This document shows positions 1-12,926 of a DNA stretch of 64,000 bases, one piece after another. The notes beneath the pieces are model-generated. The model searched no databases. It saw only the letters and a list, made by a program, of their open reading frames with translations, and was not told where the DNA came from. Positions within the stretch are counted from its first letter, which is position 1, and the number at the start of each line of letters is the position of its first letter. A program made the position numbers and the translations under genes. Source of the stretch: Dactylonectria macrodidyma. Lineage: Eukaryota; Ascomycota; Sordariomycetes; Hypocreales; Nectriaceae. The stretch spans positions 2,772,501 through 2,836,500 of the forward strand of contig JAGMUV010000002.1 in the NCBI GenBank assembly GCA_020744425.1, written 5' to 3'.

Positions 1-1980
1 TTCCACTCAGGCTTGCCAGTCGAGTCCTGTTTGTATCCCGACTTAGAAATCCAACCGTTGATCCATCCGCGGTTCCTTCAATTGACCAAGGCGGGGCAAC
101 GAGCATATGCCACATCTCACCCAATCGCCAACGGCCAACGTCATCCTGCCATGTTGGTCTGGGGAGATAAGCATTTCCCCGTTCCTTGCCAGGGTCTCAG
201 GAGTGTTTCTTCTTTAATACATACTTACGTAGTAGTAGTCGAGCCTTCGAAGAGTGATGAGATGTGGTGTAGTGCGTGCCTTTGCGGAATGCCTTACCTT
301 TCCTAGGACGGAGGTCAGGGAGGTCCATATTTGGGCATTGTCATGGATAACCACCCTAGACCAAACACCTCGTCATTGTCATTCATTCATGTGCCGCAGC
401 GGCCATCTCAGATGATAGTGTAGAGCAAGGCATCGCGTACGGCATGCGCGTCCCCGTGAGCCATTCTGTTCTCTGGACCGTCTTGCCTGGAACACGAGAA
501 CAGCAGACAGCTGACCACCAATGGCTGCGGCTGTGGCTACGGCATGATGCACGTGGGTGACAGGACACAGGGTGCTCATGTATTGGCCGACGTTGCAGAG
601 GCAGGCTTCCATCATTCGGTCAATATAATTCTGTGCGATGGGGTTTTTGATCAAGATACGAATACATGTGTCGCTCGAGACGGGCTCGTTCATACATTTC
701 CATGGGATATTCGCTATCAGTTTAGGTCCATAGTTCCGTGAGCCATTCTCTTGTACTTCGTCAACGAACAAACGCTTTCTTCAGGGCATGCAACTTTGTA
801 AGTATCACTTCGTTTTGTTTCGCTGCTCAAAATTCATTAAAGGGACCGGTCTATTGGTTTGACATATTTTTTATGGCTTTGTTTGATAGGCTGATTGCAT
901 GGGAATTAGTACTTTAGTCACAGGCGGTCCAAATTCAGGTTTGGGCGGCTATCGTCGTCAGTCGCCTGAACGGACACACCGTCGGCAATCATGGGCACCT
1001 TAGGTGGGGTGGTTCGGAATGCTTCAATTGGCTTCGGCGACTCTCCAGGGGCCTCTCCGTATTACAAGTCCCAGGAAGAAGCACCAGAATTTACTGTGTG
1101 ATAGAGCCCCCTTCACTGGCTGATGGCCTACTACGTAACTAGGTTGTCCAGTGGGACATACGACCAAGCATCGGGACCTCAGCCCATCAATGACGTTGCG
1201 TCGCCAATTGCCGCCACAAGCCCCGTATTGGGCGTGCCGCTCTGAGGGCACATGGACAGGACGCCCAATATTACATCCAAGAGTGGTAACATTTGAGCGT
1301 TAGAGCGGTACAACAGAGACAAGAAGGAGGGTACGTGCAGGCTTAATCATAAGTACCTACCTAACTCCCTAACTTGTTTGTTGTACAGACTGTATCGCTA
1401 AGTATTTTAAGGACTGGAACCAGACTTGCCGTCGCAGTGGTGATGCGCTGGGCTGAGTTGTGAGTTGTGAGTTGTGAGGGGCGGCTTTCACCGTCAATCC
1501 TCAAGGCACGAGGTACATGCAATCTACTGTGTCGCACCCACTTGCCTTCCCAATTTACTGCGGTGTACTCCGTACCGTGCCAGACAGAGCATGTACCACT
1601 CCCCAACACTCCTACCTTGCCCAAGTTCCCACCTAAGCGTCAGCTTGTCATTCCGTCCCTAAACCTGCTCCGTATCTTGACTTCTCCTCGTCAGACGCAC
1701 TCTTGTCGTCTCTTCTTTCTGCACCAATACCGATATCACCTCCCACAACCAGCACTTCGTCCCACCCACGCTCTGGTCACCTACTGTGACTCTTTCTCGA
1801 GTGCTGTCGGTCATGAGCCAGGGCGCGTATCGAACGTTTGGGCATTATCTCGCGTCCTGAGCAACCCCGCCAACACCGTTTTCCCACTGTCGCCGACATT
1901 GCCATCGACACCGACACCGACACCGACTTCGAGTTCGACTGTGATATAGACACCGACATATACTTTGGCTAGATATCGCC
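1..1980. other. Intergenic region and 5' leader of the Ync13-like gene
   Basis: I find no supportable gene here. The last 500 bases before the start codon at 1981 are pyrimidine-rich, as is usual for fungal promoters and leaders. A short tandem repeat, about 3.6 copies of TGAGTTG, lies at 1454-1478, and about three copies of CGACAC lie at 1906-1924. A 160-codon open stretch at 1467-1949 on the plus strand is low-complexity and Ser/Thr/Pro-rich. I read it as leader sequence, not a protein. Confidence 0.6.
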
Positions 1981-4900
1981 ATGTCCACGGCATCTCGCAG
2001 TTCCTGGCACGGCCGTCGCGCCAACAGCAGCAAAGATGCCGGAAGAGCCCGCGCAGCCTCGAGGGCCCATCACATCGTTGTAGAACATGACGAAGCCCGC
2101 AGTTTCGCTCTGCGCGCCGCCTACCTACACTACCTGCTGCAGCCCAAGGCTAAGCGGAAGCAATACATCCCAGCCCCCAAACAACCCGCCCGAACACACA
2201 CCAGCGTTGGCGCTTTAGTTCAGGAATACGCCTCCGGCTCCTCCTCCGGCTTGAAGCTGCCGCACAGCTTCTCTGGCCTCCTTCTCGACAGGGTCAGCGG
2301 TATCCTCAGGGGCAGTGAGCGCCTCCCTGGCTACAACGATGCCGCCGTCAAGAGGACCTTTGCCGAAGCATACACTGCCTTCACCGAGCGTAACTTTCGC
2401 AAGACGATTGACAAGGAGAGAAAGCTAGAGCCCATCATCCTCATGTTCTACACTGCCGCCACAAAGGCTGCTCAGAAGGGAGCTGTCGCCGGCGACGACT
2501 CTTGGAAGCTCATTCCCGACCGACATCTCGCACTTCTTGTTCGACTGATTGCCGCTATTATTCGAGAACACGGCCACGATAAGCCTGAGCTGATGTCTAG
2601 GCTCAACTCACTAGAGAAGAAGCTCCTTACCAATGACCAGGATCTGGTAGCCGATGGCGCTGGTACTACAATAGAAGTTGTCGTACCGCTGAGCTATGAT
2701 GTCAAAGATATGCCCTTGGTCCAAGTCGTTGCCAGCATCTTCGGTCTTAGCTTTTCCGAGGTTCAGGCTGAGATCAACGAGAACCGACAAGTGTGGACTG
2801 AGGAGGCGGCGCTGAGAGACCTCAAGTCCTACCAGGCGAGATTGAACTCGAACCTCCCTGGTGCCCTCAGGAGCCAGGACTTTGACCTTGAGGAGTCGTT
2901 TACCGAATGGAAGGAGGCCGAGGCCCCCCATCTCTCCAAGATGATCCTCGATGTCATACTGGCGAAGCCAGAGTTGGCCAAATCGTCAACTAGTCACTTG
3001 GACAAGGCCCTGCCGAATCGTCCCCAGTCCACGTATGATGATCGAGCTTATGCAGACCTTAGTCGTGCTCTTTCCAACTCTACTGATGGCACCCTCGCAT
3101 TTGACCCGTCGCTTAACTTGGCGTCTCTATCCCTCGGTGATTCCAGCATCAGGCCCGTCGAGGAGGATATATACACATTCACACCCCAAGACCCCAGGGC
3201 CTTTTTCAAGTACATTGTCCAACAAGCTATGTCCTTCGATCAGATCCATGCCGACCCAGACCTTGATTACCAACCCCTCTCTACCCAGTCCATGAACCTC
3301 TTGACTGAGCTTTGCGTGCGCTGGCGAGTCCCTCAATTTTCGAGACTCATTGTCCTACTTGAGGTGGCCGCCGGCAAGTTTGTGGACCGAGAATTGGTTC
3401 CCGAAGAACTGGACTCGGTCTTCGACTTCATCAAAGCGCCGCTCCCTGAAGTCAAGAAGCCTCCGCACATGCCTCAATACACTGCTCCTCTTTCCGATAT
3501 CTCCCCAAGCCGATGGACCGTTCATGATTTTGCCGTGTACCAGCACACGCTTTCTAGCATCCACGAGACTCTACTGCGCGAGCTCTACGACTTGATGGAG
3601 AAATGTTATGACGTGAAGCCGCCTCAGATTGCTGCGGTTCTGTTTGTCTTGGACCAGCATATCATGAGTGATCCATGCTTTTCGCCAAGGGCCGATGCTG
3701 CTTCTGAGTTCGCCGAACATCTTACCCAAGCACTAAGACAGAGGGCCGCGGATGCATACCGCCAGTACATGGAGAAAGAAATACCAGCACACAGAGAAGA
3801 ATGGGACTTTGGCCATGCGGTCAAGCTCGGCAAGACGGTCATCAAGCTGTGCGACAGGATCAAGAAGCGATACAAGAAAACCCCCGAGATAATGGGAGTA
3901 AACCCATTGGCTATTCTTGTCGAAGAGGTGTTTCCTAGCTTCGAAGAGGATGCTGACGCCATCATCCAAACCATTCTCCAAAGCGCTGCAGAGACCCAGA
4001 CTGAGATTGAGATAGGGGAAGGCTTCGAGCTGTACAAAGAGTTGGTCGAAATTCGTCGGATCCATCATGAGTCCCTTCCTGGACGGCCATTTGCCTTCAA
4101 CATCGAAAATCTCTTGGTTGACTTCGTTTGGCGCTGGATAGGTGCTGCCGAAGGCAGGATGGAGGAATATGTGGAGCAAGCTATCAAGCAAGACCAGTTC
4201 CAGGTCCGCACAAAGAATCCACAGCAAACTCCTTTAGACTCGGAGCGTCATAGTGTGTCCATTATGGACATGTTCATGCTGTTCAACCAAACCATTGATC
4301 AGGTCGTGAAGCTGGAGTGGGACAATGAGGAGCACCATGCGCGGTTCATGACAGCTCTCGCAAGATCATTCGCCACAGGTATTGGACTCTATTGCGAGGT
4401 GGTTGATCAACGCTTCGCGAAAGAGATGGACCGCCCATCCGCCGAAGAGCTGGCAGCACAGAGCCAATCTGCCCAGGACAGGTGGATGCAGTACGCCAAG
4501 GATGCATGGAATAACAAAGACCGTGTCGAACCCTTCTCTTTCTATCCCGAGGTAAGAATGCCCATGTCTTTCACCACCTGTCAGCATACTGACATGTGAT
4601 AAGTCTTTTGTAAAACTCAACAACATCGAGTATGCTATGCAGGAGCTGGACAAGCTTGAAAGGACTATGGATCCGGACACCTGCGCCGCCCTGCTGGAGA
4701 AGATCGATGGGCCCAAGAAGAAGACCCGCAGACCGAACAAGTACACTTTCACGATCAAAGTGGTAGAGGCTGAAGATCTCAAAGCCTGCGATCCCAACGG
4801 GTATAGTGACCCGTATGTGGTCTTTGGCGATGAATATCAGAAGCGCCTCCACAAGACCAGGATCATCTCGAAGAATCTCAATCCAAGATGGGATGAAACG

Positions 4901-6180
4901 TTTGATATCACGGTCCAGGGACCTGTGAATTTGATTGCAACCATTTGGGACTACGATACATTTGGCGATCACGATTACGTGGGTCGAACATCGCTCAAGC
5001 TGGATCCTCTTCATTTCAGCGACTATCTCCCCCGAGAGTTTTGGCTGGATCTCGATTCTCAAGGTCGATTATTGATCAGGGTCAGCATGGAAGGCGAACG
5101 AGATGACATCCAGTTCCATTTTGGGAAAGCCTTCCGACACCTTAAGCGGACCGAGAGAGACATGGTGCGCAAGATTACAGACAAGGTAAGTAGTATGCCG
5201 ACCCGGGAAGGTCGGGCGGCCACGCTAACACGAAGCAGCTCACTACTCAGATCAACGCCACGCTCTCGGTTGAGACGCTTCGAAATCTGCTGGGAACCGG
5301 TGGCATCGGAGCATCTGTCTCGAGTTTGTGGAAGAAGCGCGCCTCGACGATACCTGTGGCAACGCCCTCCCAGATTGACAGTGCACTTACTCCCTTGTTC
5401 GCGTACTTTGACGAGAATTTCGCTATCATGAAGCAGACGTTGACAGAAGCGACGATGATTGCAGTCATGACGCGCCTCTGGAAGGAGGTCCTCATGGTTA
5501 TTGAGTGTCTTCTAGTCCCGCCGCTGTCAGAGAAACCCTCGTTACAGAAGCCGCTCACACGCAAGGAACTCGATGTGGTCTATCACTGGTTGGAGATGCT
5601 GTTCGTCTTCTTCAACGCCAGAGACGAGCACTCGGGAGAACAGCTGGGAGTTCCGGCCGAGGTGCTCAAGTCGTCTAAGTGGCACGAGCTGGCTTCGCTG
5701 AACTTCTTCTACTTCGAGGACACTAACAGCTTGATTCGTGAGTCGGAACGTATGGCGGCAGCGACGGCCCAGCGTGCGCAACAGGCACTCCAGAACCAAA
5801 ACGCGCAGCAGAACCGGCTGTCGGCACCGCCTACTTTTGGAGCGACGTTTGGCGGGGCTGGGGCGTTCGCCAGTATGGGCACAATACGACGAGGCAAGAG
5901 TATCATGATGAGCCGTAACCTAGGCACAATGCGTAAGGCCAAGGAGGCCAAGCGGCGGGAGGCGCAAGCAGACCCCAGCGATGATATGATCTTGCGAATT
6001 CTGCGCATGCGACCCGAGGCGGCGAACTACCTCAAGGAGAGGCATCGTCAAAAGGAGCGACAGGCTGCTACAGCGGCGGCGGCGCAGATTGTCAAGAACA
6101 GTGTGACGCAGGGGTGGAATGCCGGCGGCGCCCCGGCCTTTTCGGGCAATTTTGGACGGAATAACCTGCCGCGGCGATGA
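1981..6180 (+). CDS. ync13: Munc13/Ync13-like exocytosis protein (MUN and C2 domains)
   Basis: Exons 1981-4551, 4604-5185 and 5239-6180 give 1364 aa; both introns are GT-AG and keep frame. The N-terminal two thirds are alpha-helical with the MUN/MHD1 character of fungal Unc13 relatives (DUF810 type). A C2 domain covers about residues 903-1005. It keeps the acidic loops expected for calcium binding: DPNGYSDPYV, and WDYDTFGDHD further on. An MHD2-like helical region follows in exon 3, then a basic, Ala-rich tail. Munc13 proteins prime vesicles for SNARE fusion at the plasma membrane. Fission yeast Ync13 acts at division sites and in wall deposition, so a role in polarised secretion is likely by family. 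The start is the first Met of the long open frame after a CT-rich leader. The two introns flank the C2-encoding exon. Confidence 0.88.
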
Positions 6181-8190
6181 GAGAAAGATGCTGGAAGCTG
6201 GATGACACGGGTTTGGAGAAAATGATGCTTGGAATTGATGAAACATAAGCGAAGCAGGATCGGTTGGAGCCGCGGAGATGGGCATGGAAAGGGAGACGGG
6301 AAGGGATTCTACCCTCTGACTTCAATTGCATATTTTTAGTATCTGGCTGGATGGAAAGGCACCAGATACCCTCATTCGTACAGGCAGCGAGGCGATGTTT
6401 GTTGATTATTGTGGTTTCATTGGCAGGGTGCGAAGGAATTTGGTGGTTGAAAGTGCGGGTTGTCATAGTCTGTCTACCTCAGTACCTACTTCACGACCTA
6501 GTAGGGAAGCAAGGGACTCTGAACGCTTGAGCAAGGAAGAACCAGGGATAATGAATGGAGTCGTAGCGGTTTGCTTTGCTTTGATGTTCTGAACAGTTTC
6601 CGTGTGAGGTGTTTTTTTGTTTTCAACCTACAGGCTTGGCGGAGGGATGATCTTTTGAGACGGGTGAGATGCACCCTTCGTAGGGTAGTGTGCGGCATCA
6701 ATCTGCTACTGTAGGGTATCAATCTGTTAGGGTAACGTACTATGTAACTTAAGTATGCACATACAATATTTGTACTTCGTACTGCAGCTCCCCACCCATC
6801 CACGACCCCATCATCCATGTGCAAGTGGCGTCCCCTCTGTAGTTGCAGTGGTTGCAGTCGGTGGGACGGTAGCGGGCCGGAGATGGAGATGGTTTCTTTC
6901 ACAGGGTCTTTATCTAACTTATCTTCTGGTGTACATAACACGAGGAAGAGACTCGCTCGTCAAGCTTGTCGATCTCCTGCAGCGCAACCCAAGTGAGGGA
7001 GCAAAGCGGGCGTGCACCCCGAAGGCGTGTCACTTGACGTGGATGGTGTCACTTGAGCCAACCGAATTGCAGGGCAAGTGCGCAGGATGGTGATGAAGCG
7101 TAATGCGATGCAGAAAGTGTGGTAGACATCCCGTCTTTCGCGATGCTGGAGGGTTTTGAGATGCTTAGAGACGGGAGACAAGATGGCTGTGGACAATAGG
7201 CGCGGAGCATGAGCTCCGAACCTATGGAAGAGACTCGGCCGACTCTGTCGGAGGATGGTGGATGCACCAGGTCGATTTCAAAACGGGGAACACGACAGGG
7301 CCTCCCCTGACTCAAAGCAGAGACGGCTATCCACCACATCAAGTGATGGAGCAAGGATACGGGATACGTACTTCGTACAGCAGGAGCGATGTGTGGATAC
7401 ATAAATGGATGAGGCGGGGAGTGGGGACGAGTTGGGGCTGGCCAAGGATGGTGAGCTGGGCAATGGCGAGGTGAGGCGAGGCGAGGCCGACATAACAGCA
7501 TGTACCTATGCTGGTCTAGATGTGTCTGATGAGACTGGTCACTGAGGAGACTGGCCACTCATGAGAGATGCGGTGAGACAATGACCAGCCAATGGGGATT
7601 CAAGATGAGCATGATGTGCAAAGGAAGGGAGAGACACGCGAATCACACACCCACACACACACATGGCCAAGCCCCCTTCACAACGGTCTTCGTTAGTTGA
7701 CGGAGAAACCCTTTTAATGAATGTGTTGCAATAAGTTACCTGCCTTGCTTGCGTAGGTACTGTACTGAACACGAAGTTGCTGATCGGAGCGGTGGAGAAT
7801 TCGGCTTCGCAGTCGGGCTCCCTCCCAAATAGGTTAACCGTCATGACGGCATTCAGGGTCCAAGGGGCGGGCTCTCGTTAGTCTTGGGTCTTGACAGCCG
7901 AGATTCCAAAAAAGAAAAAAAGAGAAATAATAAGTGGAGTCAAGACCAAACACCTTCAGCTTCGATGGATAATATTGAGGGCAACGACAAGTGGAATTCT
8001 TTCCCGAAGGGTCTCAGATGCCTCCATATTTCGTACTTGCAAGTCTCTGTGAGGTTTTTGTACCTAATTAGCACAAGTGATATTTCTGGATGCGGACTGA
8101 ATGAACAGTCTTATCACCCTGGTTGCTTTAGGCATTATACACCCTTGATCTGAGTCTATTTGCTACCCTTATTTAGGCTATGAGCAGAAC

Positions 8191-8361
8191 AAGTAGAATA
8201 AGTAGAATAAGTAGAATAAGTAGAATAAGTAGAATAAGTAGAATAAGTAGAATAAGTAGAATAAGTAGAATAAGTAGAATAAGTAGAATAAGTAGAATAA
8301 GTAGAATAAGTAGAATAAGTAGAATAAGTAGAATAAGTAGAATAAGTAGAATAAGTAGAAC
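8191..8361. repeat. 9-bp minisatellite, 19 units
   Basis: Eighteen perfect copies of AAGTAGAAT are followed by one variant unit ending in C (AAGTAGAAC); a partial degenerate unit precedes them. Because the unit is a multiple of three, it is open in several reading frames. This produces artificial Ile/Ser/Arg or Leu/Leu/Ile repeat ORFs. The near-perfect identity suggests recent expansion by slippage or unequal exchange. Confidence 0.97.
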
Positions 8362-8714
8362 AAGTACCACAAGCGCACCTGTTAGTTGGCGCTCAGCAGG
8401 CAGCGCTGAAACTGAAGTCAGATGTACATAGTAGAGCCCTCTCTCGGCTTGTCCGTTGGATGAAGTAAACCCTTGCGCTGGGCGGAGGACAGCAAGTTTA
8501 ACGGACAACCATGAGAGAGGACCACATAAGAAGTAATCCACCCCGACTACAGTAGAGAAACCAGTATCTCCGGCAGCGGTTGTAATTGCAGCATTCGCGA
8601 CTCTGCGGTGGGCTCTTATAATGTCGTCCTAAATCTCAGGAGTCCTCAGTGCTCCTGCACTCAACCCCTTTTCTTGACCCCCTGTGTCAATGGATTCACA
8701 TCACAAGCCGATCA

Positions 8715-8716
<2 letters not shown>

Positions 8717-8745
<29 letters not shown>
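8717..8745. repeat. T29 homopolymer tract
   Basis: Twenty-nine consecutive T residues are followed by a CTTTTTCTTC stretch. I see no target-site duplication or reverse transcriptase remnant that would make it a retroelement tail. Nucleosome-excluding promoter tracts of this kind are common in fungi, but no gene starts nearby. Confidence 0.9.
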
Positions 8746-11700
8746 CTTTTTCTTCAAGTTTCATGCCAAAGTCCCTGAATGAACGGCGTGGCAGCGCCTG
8801 GAAAAGGGGAAGGGAAACCCTCGTGACGATCAATTGTGGCTTGTCGTCCGTTTGGGACGTTAAACTGGAGGGAGGGTCGGAGGAGAGATCGACAAGAGGC
8901 CATCGCCAAACGCTCTCAGGAGGGCCGGGTGTGGCTGAGATTCTAAAGCAGGAGGGTGAGACGAGATGAGACGAAGCGAGACGAAAGGGAACAGTAGGCG
9001 AAACGAACAAGTTGGGGCAGGATGTAAGATCTTCGACGGCTGCAACGCAACATGGGTTACAATGGGAAACGGCAGCGCGTGGCGTATCATGGGTCTGGTC
9101 GAGCTGGTGTTGAGAGGAATACTCGCCTCCCCGGATGATTGGCCTTGGCGAGGGAACACCACTCCTCCGTCCTCCCTTCCGCCCTATTCGCTGCAGCGAT
9201 GTGAATGTGCACTTGCTGCTAGGTAGCAGTGTTCATTATTGTCCTCTTAGCATTGCTGGTATCACTTGTAGCTGGCAATCTCCTTGGATGCGAGGGGAGG
9301 ACGGCGAAACGGGCATCAATGATCAGATTGTCGCCACCTCCCCAACCCAAGCCAAAAGTCTCACCCCATGGACGAATCAGAAACTGATCGGCCGGTTGCC
9401 CTCTGAATGACGTCAGTGGCGGATGCGTTCTCGGCCATCCAGGCCCCTGAATCCCTGGGCGAATCCATCCAACCTGGATCCTCGACCCGCGTCACCGCGG
9501 CATCCCCACTCATACGCACAAACCGCACAGCGCACCCGCTGCCAACGATGTTGATGCCTCAAGTTGTCCCCGGGGTGCCCCTTCTAGCCCTTTTGGTTGA
9601 TCTGGCTCACTCGAGCACCCGAGTGGAGCGGGAGATTCCTTCCGCCTCTAACATCTCGTGAGGAACTGGGGTGTCAGTTCGTATTGGGCTTAAACCCATC
9701 TTTGGGATGGTGAATGAAACTCTGAAACGCCAGGCGTGCCTATCCTAATGGCGCTATCGTCTACTACGTAGTATCCCTCGCCCGCCTCGCTCATTCTTTG
9801 CGGTCGATGGCACGAGGAAATGTATTTTTTGCTTGAACTTGCTGCCTCCTTCTCCTTTGAACAAGCACATTTTTTTCTGGCTGGCATGCCTACCACACGC
9901 ACTAGGCGGCTCCGGGTTCTGGCCAAGCCGAGCTCAGCCCATCATCGAGCGGGGAGGTGGTTGCCAGCGTCGTCACAGTCACAATACACCAAGGCATTGG
10001 CACAAACACCACTCCCCAGCCCAGAGGGACCAAGATCTTCAGCGCAACCCCCCCCAGGTGCCATCTGCCACCACATGCCATCCGGCCCATCTGTGCATGC
10101 AACCAGTGATGTCGTCGATAACCCACTCGGTGGGTGACTCTGTGGGATGTTGGGTTGGCGAAGTACATATCTGACCCAGCGACGGTTCCCCAAACTCGCG
10201 CCTCGTGTTCCTTACTTGGACGATCTTTCTACTGAAACTGACAAGGTACCTAATCTGTGAAGGCGTTTGACGATGGCGATCTTTTGCCATCGAATGAGAT
10301 GAGAAAGCCACTGAAACATCAGTTCCGTTCATCTCCTTACAGTCTATCTAACTAATACTTACTAGTTATTTCAACCCAGAAGGGCAGTCCCTCGTGCTGG
10401 ACCCGTGAGGTGAGGGCACAATCACTGTCCTTCGTACATCGAACAGTGGCACGCATGGCTGGGCCGGCACACAGATGGCGGGTCCTCAACATGGCCAGTA
10501 TGTACCACAGCCTATCGCATGCTACAGCTGCTCGAGCGGGCGGAATGTTGCCATCAATTCAAGCCCGCATGAGTCTGTACGCACGCATCACTTCATACAG
10601 TGTGAGCTACGTCATCCTTCCCCACACAAACGGTCTGGGCTGGGGCTATTCGGGTACGTGCGACTGAATTAGTTAGCGGGCTGGTGTATGGAGTATGAAT
10701 TCTGTGCTTGAACAGCGGGAACCACAAGAAAAAAAAAAGAAGAAGAAAAAAATACCAAGTTGACCAGTGAAGCTGGTCTCTGAAAAGCAGTAAAGACTTC
10801 TCTGCTCAGACAGAAAACGGCGGCAAGTTTTTGCCCGCTGAGTCTGCCCCGCAGAATGGAAACGAGTGGCAATAAGGAATAAGTACCTCTGGTCTCTAGC
10901 CTAAAATGAGGGCAATTAATCCAATCCGATGGGGCCCATGTGCAAGTCTCCTCAAAACCGACGCGCCTAAATTACCACCACCACATGCATCCACGTGCAT
11001 TGTTCCCTGCCTGTAGTTTCAACCGCGTCCAAATGGCGCGAGGATGTGTGCCAAGATGCTTACTACATGCGTAGTAAGTGACAAACGGGGTCGCAATCGA
11101 ATCTTGGTATCGAGTAGGTAGGGCAGATGACAGTGCAGGAGCTGCTGTCTCAAGTCGCATTTCAGACGGCGAGGCAGGACCCATGTTCTTGGGTATTGAA
11201 ACATGGCGTGGAATCGCGTCTTGGTAGAGGCAAGGCGACAGTGCTGTTGGCCGGCTGGGCGGGCTTTTCCAGGGGTTGAGTGAGCTGGCCTTGGGTGCGG
11301 TGAGGTCACTTGACCCAGAGAGGGAAACCGATCGATCCGTTGATACATGCACTAGTCCTAAAAAAGAGACGGGGCGCCAATCGCACGCCACGGTGGTTGG
11401 CTGGCTTAGGCCCTTACCGTGCCATTCCCCAGAAGGTCCCCAACCTTGCCCATGAAAGGGAATTATCATTGTCCTCGGGCAATTTCTTCTCTGGAGGGTT
11501 GAAGCGTGCTTGGCAAATTGATCACGAATTGCAGCACCTACTTACAGGACCGGGTGCTCTCACACAGCATATTTTGTGAGCCGGGAGCGCAACTGCTCTG
11601 ACTTAAGTGTACCGGCCTGACACTGGGCCGAACAATTAGGTCGGCCTCTGAAAGTAGATTCATGCTGGTCTTTCGCTTGAGGGTTGTCATGTCGTCTGGT

Positions 11701-12926
11701 GTATCCAAGCGCTCCGGGGGCTATTAACTTACTAGGTAGTGCACAGGCCAACCAGTACAGGTACTTCCGTTGGGTACTGCTGGCCAACCACGAACATGCA
11801 ACAGTGAATGTACACCACAAAACCCTACCAAGCATGCTGCTGCCTCAGCAGACACAAGAAGCCAAGGGTTTGCCTCGAGTGAAGTGACTGTACCTAAGTA
11901 GTATTACCACAGACCCTCAGAGCCCTGGCCCCAGGCTCCCTCTGCACATCGCCAATGTACCGACACAGTACCTGTTGACGCTGGCATGGGTAGACTCATC
12001 TGGCCAGCATCCCGCATCGATCCCCTCCCTCTCTCCGCCGGACCTCCAATCCAGCCAACTAGGTAATCCCATCTCACGCTCCTCAAGCAAAAGAGGCTAA
12101 GCCCGGTCAGAAATTAGAAAGGCAGTCGGGGTCCCGCCTTATCTCTTCTCTCTTGGACTCGCACTCGTCCCATTTCCCATCGCAAGCCATACTTATGCGG
12201 GTAGGCTATCACTACCTGCTTGATACTTAGGACCTGCCTACCCAAGTACACACACACTGACTTCGTACGTTACAGTGCCTACCTAGAGTGCGTGCCCCCC
12301 CCCCCAAAAGAAAGTCAGCCGCCAGCCTGCCAAGAGGAGCCCGAAGACCCTACTGCCACCAGGCGGGCCATCCTATGTCCTTGCCCCCCCCATCCCCAAC
12401 CTATCAATCGTCGAGCAGCATTCTTGCACCGCCCAAGCGCCCGAGTCTCGCCCTGCCTCGTTCTGCACTCCCGCCTTTCACGGCTTTCCACCACAACCCC
12501 CCTCTGATTTCGATTTCGAGGCAATATAACGTTAGGGTCGACCTGCAAAACCATCGTCTCTCGCATCTTTGCCTGCTCCAGCCTGCTGCAGCCGCGGTTT
12601 GGATCTCTTGATTGCCGGAACCGTCGCCGTCTCCATCTCTACGTCTCTACGTCTCTTCATCTCCGTCTCTCCTTTACGCCCTGGTCCGAGAATGCTCTGC
12701 CGTCTTCCACTGCCCTGTCCCTGATTTCGGTCGCCGCTGTGCCTCGCCGCCTCCAAGTCGCCCGCCCCTCGCCGTCCCCGCCACGCCGCCACGCCTTCAT
12801 TCAAACCCTGATTCCCGTGCCTTTGTCTATCGCCGTTTCGCCCGAATATCCTTCCGCTTGCGTTCGAAACAATTTTATTGAAGCCCTCGTCGCCTGACTG
12901 CGGCCCAGCAGTCTCTGCCCTGCAGA

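Larger units (their letters stand above)
6181..12926. other. Gene-poor 6.7-kb region upstream of the nik1-type kinase
   Basis: No reading frame here shows a recognisable motif or a convincing exon chain. Contents: a 9-bp minisatellite (8191-8361), a T tract (8717-8745), and many short palindromes of the kind TACTACGTAGTA, GTACTTCGTAC and TACCTAGG, for example near 6770, 7366 and 9765. The last 700 bases (12220-12926) are CT-rich with an 11-nt C run near 12295. They look like the promoter and leader of the kinase gene. Confidence 0.55.

Noticed and set aside
1467..1949. 160-codon open frame before the Ync13-like gene
   Set aside because: Ser/Thr/Pro-rich translation of a CT-rich leader; no motif, and overlapping frames are equally open.
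8173..8541. Leu/Leu/Ile repeat ORF on the minus strand
   Set aside because: It is generated entirely by the 9-bp minisatellite, which is open in several frames.
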